Source: a virus. Taken from it: a DNA stretch of 21,983 nt. The stretch covers positions 1-21,983 of the IMG/VR virus record IMGVR_UViG_3300009001_000106. The stretch is one strand, 5' to 3'. The position numbers were made by a program, and so were the translations under genes. The notes under the pieces are model-generated. The model did no database searches. It saw nothing but the letters and a program-made list of their open reading frames with translations, and was not told the DNA's origin. Below, in pieces: positions 12,691 to 20,373 of this stretch (positions are counted from its first letter, which is position 1; each line of letters begins with the position of its first letter).

Positions 12691-14827
12691 CACATTTGTT
12701 AAAGGTTTGATTACTGAGGCAGGTGAACTTACTTTCCCACCAGATGCATCAGTAGATGAACTAAACTGTGACCTTCGTCGTGACGGTTCTCGCCGTAGAC
12801 GTAAAGGTGCAGCTAAAGAAACTAACTTCGAACTGTCTAGTTTTACTGTAGCAGATGATGCTATTACTACAACAGGTGTGTGGTACAACGTAGGTGGTCA
12901 GTCAGGTCTAGAGTTTCTAGTATTTCAGAATGGCTCTACCCTTTACTTCTTCAATAAGTCTGGTGCTCCTTTCTCAGCTAACATTGAAACAGCTACAGTA
13001 AACTTACTTACTTATGAAGTAGCAGGTAGTGTTGGTGCATCACAGGCTAAGTGTTCATTCACTTCTCTTAAAGGTGCATTGATTGTAGTATCAGAAGCTA
13101 TTGATCCTATCTACATTGAACGTGATAACGTAGCAGAAACACTTACAGTTACTCAGATTGATTTCCGTGTACGTGACTTTGATTGGCAGGGTGACACTAC
13201 AGAGTATGATGAATCTAAAGCAAGCCCTTCAGATGAACGTAAGTATGATACACAGAACGCAGGGTGGGTAGCTCCTAATGGTGACTCTGCATTAACTGCC
13301 TATCAATCTGCAAACTCTAGTAAATATCCACCTCTAACACATGCTTGGTATTCAGGTAAAGATGCTACAGGTGCATTCTCTGCAAGTGAATGGGCAGAGA
13401 TTTATAGCGGTAATAGTCTTACAGGCAACGGTCACTACATTCTAGACTTTTTCAGTAAAGATCGTGCTACTGCATCAGGTATCTCAGGACTTACTACAGA
13501 GACTGAATCTAGTAGATTTAAATCAGTAGCCACCTTTGCAGGTCGTGCATTCTACGCAGGTCTTGACAGTACTACAAACACAGACATCATTCTGTTCAGT
13601 CAGTTGATTGATAACTTCTATCAGTTAGGTGAGTGTCTACAACAGAACGATCCTACATCAGAGTTAATCAGTGATGTTCTTGATACTGATGGCGGTACAA
13701 TACGGATAGCAGGTGCTGTTGGTATCAAAGTACTTTATGTAATTGATGCTAGTTTGTATATCTTTGCAGAGAACGGTGTGTGGCGTATTGAAGGTATTGA
13801 TGGTGTCTTTAGTCCTACAGCGTTTGCTATTAAAAAGATTACAGATGTAGGTATTGTTAGTCAAGGTAGTTTTGTTATTGCTGATGGAACTCCTCTGTGG
13901 TGGAGTAAGAATGGTATTCACACATTGCAATTTGATGCAACAAGTGGTCGCCCTGTAGAAAGTAACTTGACTATTTCTACTATTCAAGCTTATTGGGATC
14001 GTATTCCTAACGAGTCTAAGAATAAACTTACGTCTATCTTTGATCCTGTAAACAAACGTGCTTACTGGGCATGGCCTGATGACGGTGAAACAGTAGAGTC
14101 TAAAGTAAATAATATTCTAGTTCTTGATGTACCTCTAAAAGCATTCTATCCTTGGTATGTTGAAGATGAAACTACAAACACAGATGCTATTATTGGTATA
14201 GAGTTCTTCTCTGGCTTTGGTGCTGCAGCGTCTACGCTTGATGTTGTAACTAGCGCAGGGGATGACGTTATAACTTCTGCAGGAGATGATGTTGTCTCTA
14301 TTCAGAACTTAGCAACTACAGGTTCACCTGCAATCATCTTGATCATACGTGATGGTGATACAAACAAAATGACTATGGGTTCCTTCACAGGAGATGACTT
14401 CTTAGATTGGGGTACTACAAACTATAGTTCTTACGCAGAAGCAGGTTATGACTTTATGGGTGACCTACTCTTGAAGAAGACTGCACCCTACATTACAACT
14501 TACATGCGCTTAACTGAGACTGCATGGGAAGGTAATGAAACTGATGGATACGCCCCAGATAAACCATCCTCTATGTTAGTATCTGCATTCTGGGACTTCA
14601 AGAATACTACTTCAAGTAACCCTCAACAAGCCTATAGATTTAAATCAATGCCTGTTGTAGATTCAGGAAACCTCTTGAACTTTGATTACCCTGAGTCAGT
14701 AATCACTACTCGAATGAAAGTACGTGGTCGTGGTCGATCAATGCGTATCAAGTTCGAAAGTGAACAAGGTAAGGACTTCGTTCTACTTGGATACTCAGTT
14801 CTTGGTGGAGTTAACCAAACACACTAA
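12659..14827 (+). CDS. Tail nozzle (T7 gp12-like tail tubular protein B)
   Basis: 722 residues from ATG 12659, with AGGAG at 12641-12645 inside the upstream gene. The nozzle is a hexameric tube at the tail end that holds the fibres and gates DNA exit. Diagnostic N terminus: 'Q-R-V-V-N-T-F-V-K-G-L-I-T-E-A-G' then 'L-T-F-P-P-D-A-S-V-D-E-L-N-C' (about 7-36), a block I know from marine tail tubular B proteins, followed by 'R-R-D-G-S-R-R-R-R-K-G'. Later parts read as beta-propeller-like strands, for example 'F-A-G-R-A-F-Y-A-G-L', 'V-W-R-I-E-G' and 'W-W-S-K-N-G-I-H'. Residues 528-547 hold a tandem octapeptide (DVVTSAGD, DVITSAGD) like that in the lectin fibre. T7 gp12 is 794 residues. Confidence 0.9.
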   Translation: MPQSLTQRVVNTFVKGLITEAGELTFPPDASVDELNCDLRRDGSRRRRKGAAKETNFELSSFTVADDAITTTGVWYNVGGQSGLEFLVFQNGSTLYFFNKSGAPFSANIETATVNLLTYEVAGSVGASQAKCSFTSLKGALIVVSEAIDPIYIERDNVAETLTVTQIDFRVRDFDWQGDTTEYDESKASPSDERKYDTQNAGWVAPNGDSALTAYQSANSSKYPPLTHAWYSGKDATGAFSASEWAEIYSGNSLTGNGHYILDFFSKDRATASGISGLTTETESSRFKSVATFAGRAFYAGLDSTTNTDIILFSQLIDNFYQLGECLQQNDPTSELISDVLDTDGGTIRIAGAVGIKVLYVIDASLYIFAENGVWRIEGIDGVFSPTAFAIKKITDVGIVSQGSFVIADGTPLWWSKNGIHTLQFDATSGRPVESNLTISTIQAYWDRIPNESKNKLTSIFDPVNKRAYWAWPDDGETVESKVNNILVLDVPLKAFYPWYVEDETTNTDAIIGIEFFSGFGAAASTLDVVTSAGDDVITSAGDDVVSIQNLATTGSPAIILIIRDGDTNKMTMGSFTGDDFLDWGTTNYSSYAEAGYDFMGDLLLKKTAPYITTYMRLTETAWEGNETDGYAPDKPSSMLVSAFWDFKNTTSSNPQQAYRFKSMPVVDSGNLLNFDYPESVITTRMKVRGRGRSMRIKFESEQGKDFVLLGYSVLGGVNQTH
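14240..14299 (+). repeat. Octapeptide tandem repeat in the nozzle gene
   Basis: Two 24-base units encode DVVTSAGD and DVITSAGD, followed by the beginning of a third (DVVS). Several third-position differences separate the copies, so the duplication is not very recent or is kept at the protein level. Confidence 0.8.
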
Positions 14828-14840
14828 CTTAGGAGACTTC

Positions 14841-15299
14841 ATGTCTTATAAAATACGTAACGCTAACCAAAGCGATACCTTCGATATTGTACTTCTTTAT
14901 AAACAATTCTCTAAAGAAATACCTCACAAAGCTTTTTCTAAAGTAAACACAAACAAGACAGTTGAGCTTATCTCTAATCTTATTCAGTATGAAAACGGTT
15001 TTGTACATGTAGCTACTTTTAATGATGAAGTCGTAGGTGTTCTTGCTGCATTTTTATCAGAGTTACCAGTAAATGATTTTAAAATGTGTCAAGAGATTAT
15101 ATTCTTCGTAGAACCTAAACACCGAAATGGTAAAACATCTTCTAAATTAATAGATGCTTACGTAGAGTGGTCTAAAAGTATCGGATGTAACTTTGTAAGA
15201 CTTTCTTCTTTAGACCCTGTTCTTAATAGTAAAGCAGGGGTTTTGTTTAAACGTAAAGGTTTTTTAGAAACCGAAACAGCATATGTAAAGGAATTATAA
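14841..15299 (+). CDS. GNAT-family acetyltransferase-like protein (T7 gp13 position)
   Basis: 152 residues using ATG 14841, chosen because AGGAGA (14831-14836) lies five bases upstream; the frame is open further up but runs into the nozzle gene. GNAT features: N-terminal 'Y-K-I-R-N-A-N-Q-S-D' strand; 'V-V-G-V-L-A-A-F-L-S-E-L' (64-75); motif A region 'I-F-F-V-E-P-K-H-R-N-G-K-T-S-S-K-L-I' (87-104); and motif B 'L-F-K-R-K-G-F' (135-141). The acetyl-CoA loop is degenerate, R-N-G-K-T-S where R-G-x-G-x-G is usual. It lies between nozzle and gp14-like genes, as T7 gp13 does, so it may act in virion assembly rather than catalysis. All 14 leucines avoid CTA, hinting at acquisition from elsewhere. It could also be an active modifier of host or phage proteins. 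Confidence 0.75.
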   Translation: MSYKIRNANQSDTFDIVLLYKQFSKEIPHKAFSKVNTNKTVELISNLIQYENGFVHVATFNDEVVGVLAAFLSELPVNDFKMCQEIIFFVEPKHRNGKTSSKLIDAYVEWSKSIGCNFVRLSSLDPVLNSKAGVLFKRKGFLETETAYVKEL

Positions 15300-15300
15300 A

Positions 15301-15978
15301 ATGGCTATATTTACTGCGATTGGTGCAGTCGTTGGTGCTCTTGCAGGTGCTGCCGTTGCTACGACTGCTGTAGCAGGTGCTATTGGTTTAACTACTACGG
15401 CTGCTGTTATCGGTGGTGCTGTTATTGGTGGACTTGTAGGTAGTAAAGTAGATAAGAACATTGAAGCTGCAAAACAACAACAAGCTGCTGCTGCTGCTAC
15501 TGCTACTCAGATAGCAACAATTCAAGAAGAAGTTACAGATATATCTGCAGCACAAGTAGAAATACAAAAACAAACTATACAAACCCAAGCAGAACAAGAT
15601 AGGTTAGCTGTACGTAGACAACGACGAAGTGCTATCCGACAAGCTCAGATCGCAAGAGCACGTCAACAGAATATCGCACAAGCTGCAGGGGCTGCAGGAT
15701 CATCTGCCGTATCTGGTGGTGCTGCGTCTATTGGTTCTAACTTGTCGGCTGCTCTTGGTTACTCTACACAACAGTCTGGTTTATCTGAACAGATTACACA
15801 AGCTAACCAAAGGACTGCAGACCTACAAGGTCAGATCAATGCGCTATACGGTCAAGCTAACGTCCTACAAGGTCAGCAACAACTAGCTCTATCACAAGCT
15901 TCATTGTATCAGAGCCGTGCATCTAGCATTATGGGTATTGCAAGCACTGCATTCCAAGTGGGCGCAGGTATTATCTAA
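15301..15978 (+). CDS. Internal virion protein (T7 gp14-like)
   Basis: 225 residues from ATG 15301, one base after the GNAT stop. Residues about 5-50 are a long Ala/Gly hydrophobic segment with glycine-zipper spacing ('G-A-V-V-G-A-L-A-G-A-A', 'A-V-I-G-G-A-V-I-G-G-L-V-G'), suited to entering a membrane. Residues about 55-120 are a Gln/Ala-rich helix likely to be a coiled coil, with a basic patch 'R-R-Q-R-R-S-A-I-R'. The C-terminal half is Gln/Ala/Ser-rich helix. T7 gp14 (196 residues) is ejected into the outer membrane as the first part of the DNA channel. The same size, hydrophobic part and position before the giant internal proteins support that role here. Confidence 0.75.
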   Translation: MAIFTAIGAVVGALAGAAVATTAVAGAIGLTTTAAVIGGAVIGGLVGSKVDKNIEAAKQQQAAAAATATQIATIQEEVTDISAAQVEIQKQTIQTQAEQDRLAVRRQRRSAIRQAQIARARQQNIAQAAGAAGSSAVSGGAASIGSNLSAALGYSTQQSGLSEQITQANQRTADLQGQINALYGQANVLQGQQQLALSQASLYQSRASSIMGIASTAFQVGAGII

Positions 15979-15989
15979 GGGAAACCTAA

Positions 15990-18900
15990 ATGGAAAACTT
16001 AAATCTTACGTTCATTGGTGAGGACAATCATCAATTCCTTGATGAATCCCAAGAACAACAAGACACGTCTATTAAGACAGACAGAGAACAAGATGAAGTT
16101 ATCCTAACCACAGGTAAGCCTCATACGGATGTTAAACTAGCCAAGCAGGACTTCTTAGAACAGAACCGTCCTCTTGAGAGATATGCTGCAGAGCGTCTAG
16201 AATATCTAGATGCAGACCCAGTAGAGTTTCAAGAGAAGATTGAGAGCTATCGCAAGAAAGAACAACAGTTTGTTGAGACTGATCAGTATTGGTACGAACA
16301 AGCATTGGCTCTAAAAGACTCTGAGATAAACGATACTGACACACGTATTGCAACTAACAACCGTATTGCTCAAGAAATTCTAGACACTTACATTGCACGA
16401 GAGGAGACAGGTGCTATCGATACAGTCTTAGACTTCGGGTCTATGGCCTTACGTGAGTTTGTTGTAGCACCTTACACCTTCATTCGAAAAGATGAGCTAG
16501 AAACACTTGGTAATGAAATCCTACAGAATAAAATTACCATGTCTTCTAAAGAGTTTCGTGAGTGGTTTACTGGATTCACAGCAGACTATATGAGACTAGG
16601 TCCACGTGAGGATAATGCATGGCGTTTAGGTTCTCTAATAGAGATGGAGAGAAACAACGGTTTCAGAACTTTCGGTGATAAACTTCTTACTAGAGGTTTT
16701 GCTGCACTAGATGCTGCAGGTGTCGGTAGTCTAGCAGTTAAGGGTGGTCTAAAACTAGCTACTAAAACTGCACGTCCACGTACACTTGTAGGTCGTGTAG
16801 CTGCTAATGAAGGACCAGAGGCTGCTGCAGATGTAGCAGAGGCAACACTAGCTAAACGTCTAGACCCTGAAGTTACTAATGATATTGGCCCTTCATCTTT
16901 AAACCCTCATGCTGACATTGCAAAGGTTTCTGAGTCTCGTGTAAGCCGTATCTTGCAAGAAAATAAAATTATTCAAGATATACAAAAGTACTATAAGAAC
17001 AATGCTATTGGTAAAGTTCTACCCGAAGAGACTGTTAAAAGACTTGCCTCAGAAACAGCAGCACTTATTGGTAAGAAGTTCGGAAACCCTATCTACAATG
17101 CAGATCATGTAGGTGATGATCTAGGTAACTACACTGTTACTGTACAGTTCGGACGTGCAACAGATGGTCAACCCTACAAAGCTACATCTAAAGGTAACCC
17201 ATCAGTAGGTGCTAAAGAAGCTGCGAAGCGTTCAGGTGGTGAACTTATACCTGTAGATGATGGTAAAGGTTTCGTAATTCAGTTACGTGAGAACCTAAAC
17301 CTAGCTAAAGAGATCAAGGGTATTGATGACATCTTTGAAGGTGCAATGGCCCTTGAACGTGGCACTGCTCGTAACATGATCAACGATGTCTTAGGCGGTG
17401 TAGGTCGTTTTATAAGTAATGCTTCTGAGCGTGGTCTGCGTAACACAACAGAACTAGCACAACTTGGTGAAGGTGCGGCTGCAGCTATTGGTAAGTTAGT
17501 AAAAGAAACTGCAAGACCTATTGAAGCCTTAGATAACACTGACCGTGCAGCACTGGCATTCATTACACGTGAGCTTCGAGATAACCCTAAAAAGTCTGCT
17601 AGACGTGGATGGTATAGTGTAGAAGAGTTCTCTAATTACTATGTGGAGTTCACAAAACGAGAATTTACACAAGGTGTTCAAGAAGCATACGAAGCTCTTG
17701 TAGAAATTAGCGATGCAGCGTACCTTCTACAGGCAAGTAACATTATGCAACGGTATGTCCAGAAGGGCTACCGTGCTGTTAAATTGCCTAACGGATTCCG
17801 TGTACCTGCAAAGAATATAGGTAAAGCATCTATTCCTGAGAACGCAAGAATCTTAGATGTTGTAGATAATCAGGTTACATACAAAGAGTTTGTAGACCCT
17901 AAGACAGATATATGGCGTTTAGATAAAACATATGAGGGTGTCGAGTATGTAATTCGTCCTAAGAATGTTGATGCGCTAGACCCATCAGATGTACTAGGTT
18001 ACAATGCAGGTGGTCCTCGTACAAACCCTAACGCTCGTTGGTTTGTTGTAGCAGGTGACTACACTAAAGGTCGTCTTAAAACTTGGTTATCTGCATTTAC
18101 TGAAGAAGACGCTATAAAAGCTGTTAACGAGATTAACACTATTCTCGCTAATAGAGGTAAGGCTAACATAGATGACATTGTAAAAGAGAATAACTCTTGG
18201 AATCCAGATGTACAAACCTTTGATGGCTTTGAGTTCGAAGCTAAAAGTAATGGGTGGAGTTTAGACAACATCTCTGAGTTAAAAGTTAAAGAACGTAACG
18301 TACCTTTGTCTTCTGCAGATGGGGACGATGACGTATTTAATGGTATGGCTGCAGGTGATTTCATTGAGAATGATATGCGCCGTAGTGATAGCGTACTACC
18401 TCATTTCGGTGGTGTAAAAAATGTAAACTTCGATCCTACTGCTAATGTTGTAGCAGGTATTAATAGTGCTATCAACGAATTTAGCTACAGAGCATACACT
18501 GTTAATTCTATGGTTTCTTGGGTCAAGAGAGCTAAGAGAGTTTCAGGTATTAAACTACCTAGCAATGTTCCTGAAAATGATTTCTACAATCAATTCATGG
18601 GTGCTCAGTTTACAGGGACAGGGGCAGAAGTAACTCGTATGAAAGAGTTATGGACTATTGATCGTCGCCGTATGAGTGTTAAACGTGCAGACGAAATCGC
18701 CATGATTAATCTTGGTAAGTCTGTAGCTAACTTTGTGTATAAAGGTTCACGTGAAATACAAAAATTACGAGGCAAAGAAAAACCTAAAGGAGTAGAGATC
18801 GACTTTAATGATCCTACTAATTTTATGCTTAAAGTAGGATTCTTGTCTAAGTTCGGATTCTTAAACCCTAAACAAGTAATTGTTCAAGCCCACCATACTA

Positions 18901-20372
18901 CTTCTATTATGGCTATCTCTCCTACTCACGGTCCTCGTGGGGCAGGTTTAGCACTACTTATGCGTGGTATGTACATATGGCCTCAAATGGCAGAGAAGGG
19001 TTTGTCAAGGATTGCTAAACGATACAACCTTAACGAAGATCAAGTAAAAGAGATCATGGAATATGTACGTTCATCTGGACGTGCTGACTTGGATACTGAG
19101 ATCGCTGAACTTAACACAGGTTATGGTCGTGGTATCTCTGGTTTTGCAGGTGAAGACTACACACCTAGTAAACTAGCTAGTACATGGGCAGCTACACGTA
19201 AGACTGCATCTAAAGGTATGGAGTTAGGTCTTCTACCTTTCCGTGAAGGTGACCGCCTAGCACGTATGACAGGTACTTATACAGCTATCCTTGAGTACAT
19301 GGCGAAGAACCCAGGTGCGTCTATCCTGACTGAACAGGCTCGTAGGCAGATTGCTCGTCGTGATCATGCTTTGAACTTTCATATGTCGTCTATCTCTAAC
19401 TCACCTTGGCAGCAAGGTGTACTACGCCTACCATCACAATGGCTTTCTCATACCATTAGATCAATGGAAATTTTATTTAATGGTAAAGAATTTACTGTAG
19501 CTGAACGTGCAAGATTGGGGGCTGTACTTGTACCTATGTATGGTGCTGCAGGTTTCGGGTTTGCTAATGCTGCAGATTACATTGCAGAGAAACTAAACAT
19601 ATCTACAGACCACGAGTTCTTCACATTTATGAAATGGGGTTTGATTGATGGTTTAACTGACGTTCTTATGACAGACGAGAAAGGCCGTGTAGGTACAGGT
19701 CTAACAACAAGCCTTGCACCTATGGGTCAGGTGCGTGAAACATTACGTATGATTCAAGAGGGTCAGTTCTTAGAAGTTTTAGGTGGTCCTTCTACTCAGA
19801 TTGGTGGAGACATCATATCTTCTTTGTGGAATGCTATTATAAATCTTACAGACGGAAATGGCACACTTATGAAAGAGGATGTTATTAAAACCTTCCGTAA
19901 CATCACGACACTAGATAACGCTGCTATAGCCCTTGGTATTAAAAACAATGGCTACTATCGTAGTAAGACAGGTGCTAGAGTTCCTGGTGAAATGTCTATT
20001 ACTGAGGCTTGGATGATTGCTTTAACAGGTATTAAACCATTAAAGGTACAAGAGTTCTACTCAGTCAAGACTAATATTTATAATGATGACAGAAAATTAC
20101 GTAAAGAACGTCGAGACATTAACCGACTAGCAGATAAAGCTCATACTATGATTAAGTCAGGTGATCCACAACAATACGAAGAAGGCTTCAAACTACTAGA
20201 AGCCTTGAAGCTACGTATTGATTTAAGTGGTGCATCAGAGATAAATAAAATGAGTTTACGTAAATCATTGGTAACTCCACTACAAGATGAACTACCTCAA
20301 CTAATTCTTAAACTACGTAAGAATGATAAGACTGCTATGGCTGAACGTCTAGCTGCAACACTAGGAAACTAA
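15990..20372 (+). CDS. Giant internal virion/ejection protein (gp15/gp16-like)
   Basis: 1460 residues from ATG 15990, with AAGGGA upstream. Such proteins are stored in the capsid core and ejected to carry DNA across the envelope. The N-terminal 150 residues are charged helix ('F-L-E-Q-N-R-P-L-E-R-Y-A-A-E-R-L'). A conserved-looking C-terminal block includes 'P-F-R-E-G-D-R-L-A-R-M-T-G' (about 1083-1095) and 'N-F-H-M-S-S-I-S-N-S-P-W-Q-Q-G-V-L-R-L-P' (about 1129-1148), followed by hydrophobic segments with 'Y-G-A-A-G-F-G-F-A-N-A-A'. I recognise this block from large internal proteins of marine podoviruses. I see no lytic transglycosylase motif at the N terminus, unlike T7 gp16 (1318 residues). 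Whether it corresponds to gp15 or gp16 cannot be settled from sequence alone. Confidence 0.8.
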   Translation: MENLNLTFIGEDNHQFLDESQEQQDTSIKTDREQDEVILTTGKPHTDVKLAKQDFLEQNRPLERYAAERLEYLDADPVEFQEKIESYRKKEQQFVETDQYWYEQALALKDSEINDTDTRIATNNRIAQEILDTYIAREETGAIDTVLDFGSMALREFVVAPYTFIRKDELETLGNEILQNKITMSSKEFREWFTGFTADYMRLGPREDNAWRLGSLIEMERNNGFRTFGDKLLTRGFAALDAAGVGSLAVKGGLKLATKTARPRTLVGRVAANEGPEAAADVAEATLAKRLDPEVTNDIGPSSLNPHADIAKVSESRVSRILQENKIIQDIQKYYKNNAIGKVLPEETVKRLASETAALIGKKFGNPIYNADHVGDDLGNYTVTVQFGRATDGQPYKATSKGNPSVGAKEAAKRSGGELIPVDDGKGFVIQLRENLNLAKEIKGIDDIFEGAMALERGTARNMINDVLGGVGRFISNASERGLRNTTELAQLGEGAAAAIGKLVKETARPIEALDNTDRAALAFITRELRDNPKKSARRGWYSVEEFSNYYVEFTKREFTQGVQEAYEALVEISDAAYLLQASNIMQRYVQKGYRAVKLPNGFRVPAKNIGKASIPENARILDVVDNQVTYKEFVDPKTDIWRLDKTYEGVEYVIRPKNVDALDPSDVLGYNAGGPRTNPNARWFVVAGDYTKGRLKTWLSAFTEEDAIKAVNEINTILANRGKANIDDIVKENNSWNPDVQTFDGFEFEAKSNGWSLDNISELKVKERNVPLSSADGDDDVFNGMAAGDFIENDMRRSDSVLPHFGGVKNVNFDPTANVVAGINSAINEFSYRAYTVNSMVSWVKRAKRVSGIKLPSNVPENDFYNQFMGAQFTGTGAEVTRMKELWTIDRRRMSVKRADEIAMINLGKSVANFVYKGSREIQKLRGKEKPKGVEIDFNDPTNFMLKVGFLSKFGFLNPKQVIVQAHHTTSIMAISPTHGPRGAGLALLMRGMYIWPQMAEKGLSRIAKRYNLNEDQVKEIMEYVRSSGRADLDTEIAELNTGYGRGISGFAGEDYTPSKLASTWAATRKTASKGMELGLLPFREGDRLARMTGTYTAILEYMAKNPGASILTEQARRQIARRDHALNFHMSSISNSPWQQGVLRLPSQWLSHTIRSMEILFNGKEFTVAERARLGAVLVPMYGAAGFGFANAADYIAEKLNISTDHEFFTFMKWGLIDGLTDVLMTDEKGRVGTGLTTSLAPMGQVRETLRMIQEGQFLEVLGGPSTQIGGDIISSLWNAIINLTDGNGTLMKEDVIKTFRNITTLDNAAIALGIKNNGYYRSKTGARVPGEMSITEAWMIALTGIKPLKVQEFYSVKTNIYNDDRKLRKERRDINRLADKAHTMIKSGDPQQYEEGFKLLEALKLRIDLSGASEINKMSLRKSLVTPLQDELPQLILKLRKNDKTAMAERLAATLGN

Positions 20373-20373
20373 T

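Noticed and set aside
13664-13987. Reverse-strand open frame of 107 codons inside the nozzle gene
   Set aside because: Fully contained in the nozzle gene; the product looks like reverse-complement noise and no other gene uses the minus strand.
14724-14840. Longer start for the GNAT-like protein
   Set aside because: It would overlap the nozzle gene by about 100 bases without a ribosome site; ATG 14841 has AGGAGA at good distance and gives a normal GNAT length.
15475-15510. CAA/GCT-rich run in the gp14-like gene as a microsatellite or regulatory repeat
   Set aside because: It simply encodes a Gln/Ala helix in frame; the repeat is short and imperfect.
15388-15597. Reverse-strand frame with a poly-Ser and hydrophobic product
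   Set aside because: It mirrors the Gln/Ala codon runs of the gp14-like gene; a composition artefact.
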